64,000 nucleotides of DNA from Ifrita kowaldi (lineage: Eukaryota > Chordata > Aves > Passeriformes > Cinclosomatidae). Positions 40,585 through 54,072 of this stretch are shown one piece after another. The stretch is from the NCBI GenBank assembly GCA_013398055.1, contig VZRS01004464.1, positions 38,749 to 102,748 on the forward strand, given 5' to 3'. A program made the translations under genes and the position numbers. Under the pieces are notes generated by a model. It worked only from the letters and a program-made list of their open reading frames with translations. It did no database searches and had not been told where the DNA came from. Every line of letters starts with the position of its first letter. Position 1 is the first letter of the stretch.

Positions 40585-40625
40585 TTTCTGCTTAGCTGAT
40601 AAATCCTTGGCAAAGCTACGTCATC
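40585..40625 (-). other. CEP170: CEP170 5' UTR part of the start-codon exon, with a two-codon upstream ORF
   Basis: Forty-one untranslated bases lie between a good acceptor (pyrimidine-rich tract ending ctgcag, 40626-40631) and the ATG. At 40624-40616 the minus strand reads ATG ACG TAG, a minimal upstream ORF. It ends 31 nt before the main start. The 5' UTR boundary is inferred from the acceptor, not from a transcript. Confidence 0.75.
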
Positions 40626-43600
40626 CTGCAGTGAGAAAGAAAGAGAGACAGAGAAATTCATTTTAGTTATTTTTAGCTACAGTTTCTGCTCAGCAAACAC
40701 TGTGAGTAGAATACAAAAAGCCTCTGAAAATACAGCATTCTCAATAGCATGCACTGAATCCAGCAATCACAGGAAGCGACAGGCTTCAGATTTACATACT
40801 CCCAGGCTCTGCTTCGTGCAACTAGGCAAATTTAATTGGTAACCTTCTGCAAAAGGAACAAGCAGCTAGCTAATGCCAAAGTTGTATGTCAAGTTGTCAG
40901 AAAGCTTTTAGCATTTGACCGCTTATTATTAAGATAATTGCTACAATGATGCTTCACTATCACAACCAATAAACAACGTGGCAAACATTCACAAAGCACA
41001 GCAAGTAACTTGCATGTGTGACATTACATTTTCCTGTGAAAAAGAACTACCTCATCTGATTTAAAGCTCGAGTCCTCTGTACAGCCCCAAATCAAAGGAG
41101 CTTTAAATTAGTGGAACTTCTGCTTCTATTTCATCTCAGATTTTCACGATAGAATGTGTATCTTGGAAATTTAACAGTGTGCATTTAGTATTGCAAACAA
41201 AGCAGAGCAAAATGAGCAAATTAGAAGTTATCTGTAAGTATTAAATCCAAAAGAAGTATTCCTACAAGACTTTACCTTTATTTATCAATAAAAAGTCCAA
41301 CATACTCCATGAAATAGAAGAAAAAACCCGTAGCTATTTAAAATGTCATAAAACTGGATAACATCTTTTATGGAAAACTTCTTCACATAATATGATGTAC
41401 TTCAAACTGGACAAAAATACGATTAAAGCTCTCTTCAGAGTAATTCAATGGCTAAGAGTTGAAAAAACCTTTAGGAGTATTCCAAATCTCTTTTAAAGAA
41501 AATGCAAGCCAAAGCAATTATTTCATTCATTCATAACCACACTATATTCATTAAAAGAGAAGCTAAAGAAAATCAAAAGCAACAAGCCTGCTTTTCTCTC
41601 AATATCAAATAGCTGGCATTTCCCTTCTATTTATATGTCAATTAGTGAATTTCTGCAAGGTTAGCAAATGTACTGTAAGTAGACATAAGTCTGAAGTGGA
41701 CTTGAGCATACTCTTGAATAATACCAAGAATTCAATAAGGTCCTCAAAACGAAGGCTAACATGGAAACACTGAATAAAATGACAATGCCAGCACTATGCC
41801 ATCAGACAAACTACAATCAAGGAGACACCACAAATTACTAAAACATGTAAAGATAACTAAGTTTAAGTCAAAACTGCATGTGACATGACAAAGCAGATAT
41901 TTACAAAACAGTTAAGTCAAAAGCATCCCATGTGAGGTGTTAAAATGCACCAGCAGAGCTGCCAATCCAGCTTAAAAAAATTAATGCAGTCCACATGGAA
42001 GAATTTAGAATGACTTAATTTGCTAAAGAGTTACTCAATAAAAAAGTAAATATGTACTGCAACAGTATTCTCTTCCACAGTAATACCTACAATAGAATTA
42101 TTTTTCCACAGGTATATCACAACACATTCAAGTGAAACGTATGTCCACTTAATGTTATCTGACTCAACATAAGTAATACAGCATCTCTAACATATTTTAT
42201 TCCTAGAAACTAAAAAGCTTAAAAATTACATCTACAATAAGAACTTGCTGACATAAAACTTAAAGTGATGTAGTTATGTTTTAATAATTAAAATGGCTTA
42301 TTCAGCACCTTTGAAGGAAATTAACATCTTTATTTTTAATTTAATCTAGTTTAAAATTACAAGATAAACTGGGTCAAACAAATGACATTTTTCAGTTCCC
42401 TTTTAAGAAAGGAAAAGGAAGTATCAGAAATGGCCAGCCTATGTTCCAGATTTTAACAAGTAAATTCAACAGATGTTTGACAGCAAGCATGCTGTTCAAT
42501 ATCAAAGCTCCTCATTCTGTTTATATTTTACTACCTTTTAAAATCTCCCATCTGTTTATCATAATTACATTTGCACCATTTGGCCTTCCTGCTCTAATTG
42601 GAAATTCATATGAAAATCTCCAAGACGATATGCAAAAATTTCTTAGTAAAAACTATGTTGTAGTTTACACAGGTAGACTGACTCTAAAACAGGAAAACTA
42701 TTTTTATTTATAAAACAGACAAGTAGGTCAGCAACTAGAGCTATGGAAAAAAAACCAACACCCCAAACTTCCCACAAATGATAAAGCCTGACAACAAACA
42801 GATTAAATTAAGCTATCTGAAATAATTTTAAAAAATGTATTATACAGAGCAATCATTGCCACACAGCTTGGCAGCACATTTGTAGTTAAAAGTCCATCAC
42901 TAGTTCTATCGAACTTAATAATGTTGCTCTTTTCAAACAGTTGCTGTCTCAACTGCAAGAAACCATCAACCTAGATACATATTTTATTTTAAAGTATTCT
43001 TTAGAATAAACCAATGCCTTTGATCAGAGCTATGCTGGAATCTGCATAGCAAAACTGGCTGAAAACAAGATCCAGTAGCAACAGTTGCTTAAAATCAGAA
43101 CAAAAAAAGGGCATTAAAAATTGGATATGGAACTGTGCACTTATTAGTCATATGGACAGTATGTGGACAATTACACTGCACCCCAAAAACTTCATGAAAG
43201 CTTACAATGATTTTAATACTGCTGTCTTAAGAACTCTGGCTGTAGTATTCTGAACAATACGAGGATGAAAGATGCTTCACTGCCTAGGAAATACCAAATT
43301 AAATTATAATATGACAGGTGCAAAATGATCACAAGAAGTGGCTCTTTACACAGAGTAAATTTAGGTCATGATAATTCTTGCAATGAAATGTTATGGATAC
43401 TAAAAGGTTACACAGGGTTCAAAAAGCCATTTTTTTCTTTCATGAATGCTTATTATCAATCCTGTCACATGCACTGATCCCACTTACAGCCCAGGAAATG
43501 CATGCATTGTGCATTTTGAGGGGCTGGGACGATGCTCTAGAGAGGTTTCACTGTCCTACCCAAAAACCTCTCTTCCTTACCTAGCCTTTGTTTATGCAGA

Positions 43601-43976
43601 ACAGGATATTGTCCCAGATGGACCAATCTTACTCCAGTACAGACCACTATTTTCAGATCAAGTATTTACCAAAAATATTTCTACCCTAGAAAAAAGAATT
43701 TTAAATGCTTTACTGAAGCATTTGGTTTTATTAGTATTTCCTAAAATGGCAGTATTGTGCTGTAGTCTTTAACCAAACTAGCAAACATTTCTTCAAGACT
43801 TGATCATTCAAAGTTTCATTCTAGATACCTGCAAGTCAGTTGCTGAGACATCTATGGCAGCTGCAAAGTATTTCCTTGTCTGCAGAAGAAACAGCTTTTT
43901 ATGGTGAAGGACTACAACTTTAAAAAGGCAGTAACCAGCATGTCAGAATGAACATGTGGGTAATAAGTCATTTGAA

Positions 43977-44018
43977 ACAGATGATGCAGCAACAGGGAAA
44001 TTGGCTGCATCATCCCTG
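43977..44018. repeat. Inverted repeat / hairpin
   Basis: GATGATGCAGC at 43980-43990 is perfectly complementary to GCTGCATCATC at 44004-44014 with a 13-nt loop. An outer ACAG/CTGT pairing extends the stem past a 2-nt bulge. The stem is about 15 bp. Confidence 0.7.
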
Positions 44019-46336
44019 TAAATATAATTCATTCCTAAGAACTAAGATCCTCTATTATGCAGCCAAAAGATGGGTGTAACCAACTTCAAATGTCTAAAGA
44101 GATACTGCCAAGATTAGTTTCGATAGTCATGTTATTGCAAATAAAAATCCTTAATAATCTCAAATTTGAGCATTTTACAGTCTACATTTTTGTATTTGCC
44201 TGTAACTGAAAACAGCTCCAACTAAACTATTAGTGCACAGTGAAACAAATCCTATGGAGAAACAAAAAGCTATGTTTAAAATTTAAATGAAACGTAATAT
44301 ATGTCTGAAATTCCTACTTTTAAGCACTGCAGTCCGCCACATTAAGACTGAAAATAGTGTAATTTTAATGGTAGACAATTATCCTATTACTGTACAACAA
44401 ATTCTACTTATGAATATTTTAAAACAACATTAAAAAAAGCCCTGCACCAAGCTGAGACACAGTTCTGACAAAGCCAGAAGCCCTTTGTTGCCCATTATTT
44501 GGCCTTATAAGTTCCTGTTTCCAGCTGCTAAAATATTTGCTAAAATTAAGTTTACCTTCTCATACAATTGCCTGGTAAATTTGGGGAAATTTCTGAAGAA
44601 ATTACACAAAATATTTCTAAAACAAGGTTAGAACAAAACATTCTATGTCACTACCTTTAAAAAAATACTAGCTATAGCTCATATATGCAAATCGGTACTG
44701 AAATGTGGCAGGAAGCCTGAGTATCAGTTTGTACCTTGCATTATTGCTCTTGTGCAAATCCATCCAAATGCAGACAAGCAAGAGGCTTTTGAAAACCTTC
44801 CCCATGTATATTCATTCAACAAGGACAGAGATAAATTCTCTCAACACATCTGTCTACACAGAGGTAGTTAAATAAGTTTGTTGAGCATGCTGTTTTAGTA
44901 TTACACTGCCAGTTAGAACCAAAAGTAAAGCATTTTTTCCCCAATACTTTCAACTCATCCAATGTTGAAACAAACATGAGGAGTAGAAGATACAGGAGAG
45001 AACACCACCACACCAGGACAAGATACTTGAACTGGAGCTAGACAGATTCTGGAATCAAGACTCAGGAAAGGGGAATGTCAGAAGTAAGCCATGACAAGGG
45101 AGAAATCAGAAATGAGAGCAGTAATGGAGCCAGTATGATGACTGGAGAAGACCTGAAGTTGAACCTGGTAACCAAATCACAAAGAAACACTGCCAGCAAA
45201 CAACATCCACTGGAAAAGTGCCTACCATGACTCCTTTATTGACTATTCAATGTAATAAAAAATACCAGTGCCAGCACTTCTAATTTTGACTGAATTGGAG
45301 AAATTTATGCCAAAGAAAGAAAAGACCAAACTGAAGGTAACTTCAACCCTGAGAAGATTATTGTACCCATATAATTGATATTAAAAAGTAATCTATAAAA
45401 ATAATTGATATAAACCTAGGAAGTTATAAGTGGTAAACAGCACAGTAATATTGTCTACTCTGTAAAACCCTCTGAAGTGGGGTAGTGTAACACACAAAGT
45501 GTTCCGTGGGTGATCATAATTAACCTACTTACATACATGCATTAGAAAACAACCTTTAACTACATCACCACATATTTTAATCAGGACTCTAGCGTACTCA
45601 GGTTAAAACAAAGAGCTTAACAATCAGTTAATCAGTATTTTTTTTTCCTCTCCTCATCAAGTGATTAGCTTTATTTACTGCACATCACTAAAAACCTTTC
45701 CTGAATTATTAACTTCCTCCTGACTTCATCTACCATGCTCAACACCACCACATGAGAAATTCATTAACACTTACGGTAAAATCTTCACAAGTAGCTGTAG
45801 AGAGGGTTTCATGTAAATGGGGAACCGGAGAGAGCTGTTTTTAACACTGAAATATCTTAGTCTTGAATATTTAAGTTCCAAACCCATCAGCATTTCATTC
45901 TAAAGTACTTAGTTTCACCCAACATACTGGTGTTCAAATGGTCTCATTTATTTCTGTTACATCTCTGAACAGCTTATTCTTTCACAAACAAGCTTAAAGC
46001 CACACATAGGGTGGCTAGAAAATTAAGACCACTTTTCCAAAATAAAGGGCAGATGGCTCTTCTGCCATCATACAGACTATAAAAACAAGAAAATAAGTCA
46101 TACTCTAGGATAGCTTCTAAATGTTTACTCATGAAACTATCCTTGGTGCTTTCGTAATTCTCTGCTGCCTTCACTGCTCACATTGCTGTCATCCCAGAAG
46201 GGGAGACAGAGGGCTGCACAGACAACAGCCTCCTGACTGAAACTATTCTCACCAGTTCCAACGGCTGGTATACCAAGGCATTTTGTTTACAAAGAGGGTA
46301 TCTTGTGCAGGAAAAAACTCAACAAAAACAGCAAAT

Positions 46337-46363
46337 CAAAACAAAAAAAAAAAAAAGAGGAAA
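46337..46363 (+). repeat. A-rich tract
   Basis: A long A run followed by GAGGAAAG. Low complexity. Confidence 0.65.
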
Positions 46364-47893
46364 GTTGCATGCAGGGCTGAAGAGCCTTCTTTTGAGAGCT
46401 GGAATTCAATCTACAGAAGTCATATTTCATGCCACAGTAGTGTGTAATGTTGCTCCTCAAAACCCTTAAATAAATAAATACCCAGCTAAATTTAAATGGC
46501 TTAGGCTAATGATCAATAAAAATATTTTTTGACGTATTTATGGATCTTTTGTACACTCAAGTGTACTTCACAAGGGGAAGTAAGAAAACTACAGTGTTGG
46601 CCATAAAGGTTAATCAAAATATTCCTTTAAAAGGCTGTTAAAATAAAAGGCAAACGACACATAAATAAGGTAATTTATGCTTAAACTCATTGAAATTCTT
46701 CATCAAAATGAGAAGATGAACTCACATAGTTAGGAAAAATGACCAAATAATCCTAGATTTTCAGCAATTGAACAACAAGCTAGTGTTGTTATTCTCAAGT
46801 GTTTCACTGACTGGAAAATTCACCTGAACATATCTCTCTAGAAACATTCAAATACTATATACAGCTCTGAGCATGAAACTGTTGCCATTCTCACTGATAT
46901 AAAGAAATATTGGTATTAGTTATGAAGGTCATTAAAATTTTATGCAATTACCAGACAAGAGTGGAACTGGATGGCAAGCTTGCAAATAGGTAAAGTGGAA
47001 GAAAACAGGTAATTCAAGAGAAAGAAAAGGGACTTATCCAGTCAATTTAATTTCCTTGCTCAAATGCGGAACAGGAGTGTGATTAGGATAACTGCCCTTA
47101 TCACTAAACCAAAGCATCTCACAAAAATCTCAGTCTTCCTTGGTCTGTTGGCTTCTCACCTAAACTTATTAAGATTTAACTGGCAGGGCAACAGAATGAT
47201 ACCCTCGAGTATTCTGCTTCTGAAGTATTTGATCTGCTCCACCTTAGCTCAAATATCCGAATTTGGCTACAATTTCTTGAAAAACAGATTAAAAAATCAT
47301 ACTGAAGCCTTACACTACGTCTAAAAGATGCCATTTCCAGCATGGACTGAAAGATGTAGCCATGACAAAATTTTACAGTACAAAAGAAATACTGAGAGCA
47401 AAGAAATCTTCTTAATCACTACTCTGCAATACCATTGTCTTTTACCTTCTAAGCCCACCATGCTTTTAGTCTTGCGGTTGATGTTCTTCTGCAGAGAGAC
47501 GGAGGAGGAAAGAAGGCAAAATAAAAATACGTGAATCTCCTTGAATCTTATGTCTGAAAAAGTCCCCAGAACTTTTGTTTATGGACAGAGAACATCTGCT
47601 AGATCCACTATTATAAAAAAGACTTTTCTAAAAGCTAGTTTAATCTTAAGAAGAAAAAGAAAATAGATACAATTAGCAGACGAGAAACAACAAAAAAAAG
47701 CAAGGAACTACCTTTATAAAGCATCAAGATATCAAGCTCAGTCATGCCCCTTACTTCTTTAATTAGCACAATCCTACATAGGTAGATACACACATTACCT
47801 ATACTGCCTACCATAAAAGACTAAAACAAGAGTTACAGAGTTGTACCAAGTCTATAAAGCAACAGCAGTGTATTTCTCAGGTAGTCTGTGGCT

Positions 47894-47950
47894 AGGAGAG
47901 AAAGGAAAAGGCGGCAGGGGAGAAGGGGGAGGTGGGGAGGAGGAGACAGA
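47894..47950 (+). repeat. Polypurine, G-run-rich tract
   Basis: Almost pure A/G for about 55 bases, with GGGG, GGGGG and GGGG runs plus flanking GG pairs (47912-47942). It may form a G-quadruplex on the plus strand; on the transcribed strand it is a polypyrimidine tract. Confidence 0.7.
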
Positions 47951-48559
47951 CAGCCACACCTTCAGTTTTAGGGCGGTGCAATGGGAGGGTACAGGCTGGC
48001 TCTCACACAGGTTAGCACCACAGACTCCTCAGCAGCATTTGAGGGAAGAAGCATTTCTTCCTCACATTTTAATTACAAAAAAAAGGCCTTCTAGCTGTGA
48101 ATATTACTAAGCATAAAGAGAGATTTTCCTCCTGCATTCAAGGAGTTTGAGATCTCTCTCTTCTTGCCCTCCAGGTCACCCCATGCATCTGACAGAATAA
48201 GGACAAGAAAGGAGCTCAGGAGGCTGTTGCCCTGTCAGGCAGCAAATCTGTCCTGTAACATTGCTGCAGCTCTGAGACTGCACAAGCAGTCTGGTCCAGT
48301 CAGAATTAGATCCATGTCTATTTTACCGCTGTGACACACAGGAATAGTTGTCAGAATGGCAACTGAAATAGACTTCTTTTTCTGCCAGCAGTGCAGCTGC
48401 ACTCAAAGTTGCTTTGGGGTTTTGAGGGACAGTGACTTAAATACCTTATCTTATTCTGTTTTTGATATAATAATGACAAAAAACATGAATACTGAGATCT
48501 TGTCCTTTGCTATTATACCAATACCAACATACAAGTGCTGCAAAGGAATGTATAAAACA

Positions 48560-50258
48560 TAAGGCTTACTTGATGGCTATCAGTCATTTGAGTGTCACAG
48601 TATGCAAAAAGATCCAGTCCAGTGACAATTTTCTGCTGCTATTATTTCATGTGGGTACCAGTGATACAGCCAGGAGCAACCTGAGGAGTACCAAGAATTA
48701 CAGAGCCCTGGGAACAGTGATAAAGCACTCGGGAACACAGGCAGTTTTTACATCAATCTTCCCAGTTAAAGGGAAGGGTTTGATAGTACCAGTTGAATCT
48801 GGAGAATCAACAAATGGTGCCACACACAGATATTTGGCTACTTAGACCATGGGACTTACTTTGAAAAACCTGGTCTGCTCGGGGACTGCTGGGGTTCATC
48901 TATCAGAGAAGGGGAAGAGTATCTTTGGACACAGGTTTGCCAAGCTGCTGAAGAGACATTTGAACTACAATTGACAGGAAGGCATCAGAGAGACATGGAG
49001 GGACTGGAGTGTTGGAAGGGAAAGATACAGGATCTTTAGGAATGATAGGCAAGGCAGAAAGGACAGGGTATCACCCTCCATATCAGTAACCAGCATGGAG
49101 TTCCACCTGGGGATGGATGAGGAGCTGACTGAGAGCTTATGGATCAGGTTTAAAAGGAGGGCAGGGACACTTGTCATTATAGTTGCTGTCTGCTGGTCAC
49201 CTAACCTGAAGGACTGAGCAGATAAGGCCCTCAATGGACAGACAGGAGCGTCCTCACATTCACAAGTCTTGGTTCTCATGGAGGACTTCAACCAACCCAG
49301 TATCTACTGGACGGATAACATGGCAGGGTATAAGCTGCACAGGAAGCTCCTGGAACGCCTTGATCATAACTTCATTCTCCAAGCGCTAGAGGACCCACCA
49401 AAGAGGGGCTGGTGGATCTTGTTCTCACCAACAAGGAGGGGCTGGTGAGGAATGTGAAGTTCAAGGACAGCCTTGGCTGCAGTGACTCCATGGAGGAGTT
49501 TGAGATCCTTAGGGTAGCAAGGAGGATGGACAGCAAGCTCACTACCCTGCACTTAAGCAAAGCAGACTTTGGCCTCTTCACAGATCCTCAGTATATTCCT
49601 TAGACTAGGATATAGCCCTGACGAGAAGAGGGGTTCAAGAAAGCTCATTAATATTCAAGGATCACATCCTCCAAGTTCAGAAGTGATGCATCCCAACACA
49701 GAGGAATTTGTGCGTATTTGCCAGGAGGCCTGCATAGATGAAAAGTAGTTTCTGGACAAACTCAAACTCACTCAAAAAGGAAGCCTACAGAAGACTGAAG
49801 CAAGGACAAGTAGCTGGGCAGAAAGAGAATATGAACAGCCACAGATCGGGCAAGGAAAGCTAGCATAGAATAATAATAGATAGAATAATCTGGCCAGTGA
49901 TGTCAAGGGCAACAGGAAAAGTTTCTTTGGATATGCTGAGATAAAAGAAATACTAGAGAAAATGTGGGCTCTCTCCGGAAGGAAAAGAGTGACCTAGTTA
50001 CCTGGGATATAGAGAAGGCTGAGGCACTCAACCATTTTTTTGCCCCGTTCTTCACCAGCAAAAGCTCCAGCCACACTGCCCAAGTCATGGAAGGCAAAGA
50101 CAGGGACTGGGACAATGAAGAACTATCCACTGTAGGAGACCAGGGTCAAGACCACCTAAAGAACCTGAAGGTGCACATGTGCATTGGACCTGATGAGAGA
50201 CATGCAGGTCCTGAGGGAACTGGCAGGTGAAGTGGCTAAGCCACTACCCAGCCCCCAC
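48560..50258 (+). mobile_element. CR1 LINE internal fragment: ORF1 esterase end plus ORF2 endonuclease and pre-RT
   Basis: A degraded piece of the coding middle of a CR1 element. At 48640-48780 it encodes the ORF1 esterase motif region (HVGTSDTARSNLRS; intact copies have GTND). ORF1 resumes in another frame with VHLSEKGKSIFGH and stops at 48972-48974. Almost directly after comes an endonuclease segment (ETW near 48986, then DRQGRK, DFNQPSIYW near 49286, TNKEGLVRNV near 49426, SLGCSD) and the pre-RT linker (SLRKEKSDLVTWDIEKAEAL, AQVMEGKDRDWDNEE). It ends before the RT motifs and has no 3' UTR. Several frameshifts and stops make it inactive. Antisense to CEP170. The 5' boundary is uncertain. 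Confidence 0.88.
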
Positions 50259-51197
50259 AAAACAAGCCCCAAAAATTGAGAAGCTATTAAGGGGGAAAAG
50301 AAATCACATATCACAATCCCGAGTAGAACCTAAGAGATCAAATTGTATTAAGAACAGCAGACTGAATCAAACTCCTACACCAACTTGACAAAAAAAATAA
50401 AATACTGGGTTATCTTTACAGAGAACACTGATAAACAAGTAAATCCTTAAAAGACTGATTAGAAAACTTTGCTTAGGACTGGTCCTGTACATGAATACAG
50501 TCTTACACAACAATCGTAAGCCTTTTTATGCATGTTCTTACAGTAATGAGAAGTACCTGAAGATTTAATTTTTCCTTTTAGGTTGTCCTATCTAAACATT
50601 AAAACCTACTCTGTTACTAGCCACTAGGATAAAGCTGTTAAGACTTAAAAGAATGATCCTGTTTGATTATTTGATAACAGACAATAATGACATTTTGCAT
50701 TTATTAAAGAAACAGCTCATTTCGCATTCCCAATCTTTACAATCATTAACAAAAAAATCATTTCTTATGAATGCACTTCTCTGCAGCCTCCCTACACTAA
50801 ATGGCAATACTTTTCAAAAGCTGCTTTCAATAAACAGCTAAAATAAAGGCTAATAACTGCTTACAAGAGTAGCTTAATTTATGTTCAAACAATCAAGTGT
50901 TCATTTTTTGTCCATCACTCTCATTCAGATTAAGGAATTGCATAAAAGAAATTATTTTAAAATTTCCTTATTTCACATGGTCAAAAGAGGTCATCTATGG
51001 AGAGATTAGCATACCAAGCATGCTAATAAAATAGTACATCTGATAAGTAGCCTTTAGGAACGATTGTGGCAAGCAAGCCAAGGAAATCATAACGAAGTCA
51101 TCTTTGGGAAAAAGCTCCCTGTGATGAAAGCTACAGAAATACTTCCTTTCCCTCTATTCCATATCACACTATACTATTGCTGAGATAAGCAAACAGG

Positions 51198-51218
51198 AAA
51201 ATAAATAAATAAACAAAT
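51198..51218 (+). repeat. (AAAT)n short microsatellite
   Basis: About five AAAT-type units, the last interrupted by C. Confidence 0.7.
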
Positions 51219-52003
51219 ACAAATTGGGCATTGCATTCAGGCAGAATGCAATCTTAAAAGATGCAGTCAAGCCCTCCTCTTCCACTTCCTATTCTCAGTG
51301 CCTCCATCCTGGCATATTTCAAGTGATTTTGTAGGTTGTGTGAGATGAGGTGGTTTTATTTGCACCGGCCACATTTGTACTGACCACAGCCCTGAGCACT
51401 ACTGAAAAAACAAACAGCATTTTGCAAATAAAACTGGACCTCTTAACCTCCCAAGGGTGGTGATTTCACTTTCCCCAAAATTGTGAAATATATGAGGTTT
51501 AGCTCACGACTCAAGATACTTAGTAAGATTAAATTATATTCAAGGCAATGCAAATTTTTTCATCCTTCATACAAGGAATTATTTATTTTGTGGGTATGAA
51601 GATAAGCTTACTTTCCAAAGAAAAGCATGCACTGAAGTAGTTTTAACATCTACCTTTCTCCTTTCAATTCCATTTTACTTCTTGACACAATGCATGAGTA
51701 CAAGAATATGAAAGTGGAAGTGATGGAGAACAATTCTTGATATCAATGTTACTGATCTCCACATCCAGTTGTAGTATTACAGATACATAACTTCAAAAAG
51801 GTGTTCAATTATTATTCTTTGCTACATCTCCACTGTAACATAAAAAACATTTATCATGCTGCACGCAAAATATTTGATACATTCTATCCTCTCCCTTATG
51901 GAATGCTTTGGAGCTTTTTACAATTACCCTCAACAGCCACAGATGTATTTTTCTTGGAAATACACTGAGTTGTTTGTTCCAAGAACAGTAACACAAGCCC
52001 TAC

Positions 52004-52030
52004 ATTAAAAAAAAAAAAAGAAAAAAAAAG
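52004..52030 (+). repeat. A-rich tract
   Basis: Two A runs separated by a G. Confidence 0.7.
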
Positions 52031-53340
52031 TTGGATGAACTTATTTTACAAAGCAAGCAAAAGCTCAAACTTTTGTCTTAAAGCTGTAAGAGATGTTTGC
52101 TCTAGGCAATCTACACTGTCTGAAGAGAGGCAGAGCATGTGTGCATGCACAAAGCATAAAAATAATTCTGTGCCATAATTATGTTGAGCTACATGGGTAT
52201 TCTATGAAGTAATTAACATCATGACCAGCTTAAAATCAAAATTATTTAAAAATTAGCATAGTAGCTCTGATGTAAAGAGATCAGATTTTTTTTTCAGCAT
52301 TTTCCAGTACCAGACAAAAACACTGAACTTTACTTTTAGATCTTTTCCTGATGGGAAGTCCTCTTCCTGAAGATGCATATAAAAACAGAGTAGAACAAGT
52401 CTTAAAATGCCTTACATTTTAATTATTTGTTCGGTTCTTTAATCAGAAGCCAAATAATTCAAAAGAAATCTAATCTTGCAGTTTGGAGTATGGCATTTCT
52501 TTAATGTTTATGTCCTCCTATCTCTCTCCTTCCCATGAAATGAAACTGAAAGGTACCAAATGTAACAAACACTTTTTCAATGTATGATCATATGCAAACA
52601 GCTGTCAAAATGACAGTATTAGGAATTTAGCAAGACAGAAAGCAGGGTAAGATATTTGCACAAATGCTAAGAATACCCGTGGTTTTAATGATCAATTCTA
52701 CTTATTGCAAAGACTTTAAACCAGTCTGTAATTAGTATGTAGTAAATGGCTTCCCTGCAGAGAAGCTATTCCACATCTGCTTGTGGTGCCTACTCACTCC
52801 GTCCTTGTATGCAGCCAACAAACAGGAATACGGCTACTAGCACAGTGAGTCTTAATTCTATTTCTTTTACTCTCTTATTTACTAAATGTGATTAAACAGC
52901 TACAAGTGAATTATCAAAATAAATTTTCAGAATTAACACATGGAGTGAATATAGAGCTCGACATTTTTACGCAAGAACTTGTTTGAGCAGGTAGATTACA
53001 ACTCCTCAACTAAATCACAATCAGAAGTCATCACTGCTAAGAAAGCAGACTATTTTCATGTGGACTTGATAAGCTGGTTAAAGAATGACTGGGGACTTAA
53101 ACTTGATTTGGTACATTAGCATGTATTTTGCAGAATGCTACAGCGAAAATCTCATTAATTTCAGAATACTTGGAGACCACTGGAAAACGCTTTTATTAGT
53201 ATCATACTACAAATATTTTTAAAGGCTATTAAATGAATGCAAGTGTGTCTTTCAACAGACAGAAATCTGGAATTCAAGTTACTTCATGGGAGGAAATCTA
53301 TATAGATTTTCTGCTGTAAGTTCAGTAATTCTGTCTCCTT

Positions 53341-53371
53341 AAAAAAAAAAAAATTAAAAAAAAGGAAAAGA
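53341..53371 (+). repeat. A-rich tract
   Basis: A13, TT, A10, then GGAAAAG. Low complexity. Confidence 0.7.
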
Positions 53372-53832
53372 TGTGAAACGGAAGGCTAAATGGGAAGAAC
53401 TCCAAACTACACATACTTCTCCAGGCACCAAACCAAACAAGAGGAAGTGGTACTGTAACCCCATCCATGAAAAGGGATCAAGTCATGCTTTTTGTTTGCA
53501 TTTTAGTGAACAAGTTTGAAGGCTTGGATTTTGATTACTTTAAGAACTACCCACAGTCACTACAGAAGTTACTCATTTTATGTCTCCAACAAAGGGATTA
53601 GACTTCAAACTCAGTTAAGCTCAGCTGCATAAAAAGCTATGTTAAGCAACACTCACCATGCTGCTGCAATAGAGAAATAATCTTCTGGTTTACCAAAAAT
53701 ATTTTACAACATTTTAAGATGGAACTAAATATGGACAAGAGCATAAGAAGTTGATTAAGACAGATCATTACGAGTTCCACTTTTAAAGGCTGGAACAATT
53801 CACATCCTGTATTCTTTAAATTATTCTATGTT

Positions 53833-54072
53833 TCATAGAATCTCAGAATGGGTAAGGTTGGAAGGACTTAGAGTGGCTCATCTGGTCCAACCTCGCTGCT
53901 CGTGCAGAGCCATCCTAGAGCACATGGCACAGGATTGTGTCCAGATGGTTCTTGAGTATCTCCAGTGAGGGAGACTCCACAGCCTCTCTGTTGTGGCAAT
54001 CTGTTCCAGTGTGTGGTACCTGCACAGTAAAGTTCTTCCTCATGTTCAGGTGGAAGTTCCTGTGCATCAGGG
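53833..54072 (-). mobile_element. CR1 LINE 3' end, about 240 bp
   Basis: Reversed CR1 tail: CATAGAATCTCAGAATGGGT, GGTTGGAAGGACTTAGAGTG, CATCTGGTCCAACC, then GGAGACTCCACAGCCTCTCT and CTGTTCCAGTGTGTGGTACC. Same strand as CEP170. Confidence 0.9.

Noticed and set aside
48965..49603. Several 60-108 codon frames as host genes
   Set aside because: They overlap the degraded CR1 ORF2 region; the plus-strand frames are endonuclease remnants and the minus-strand ones are shadows.
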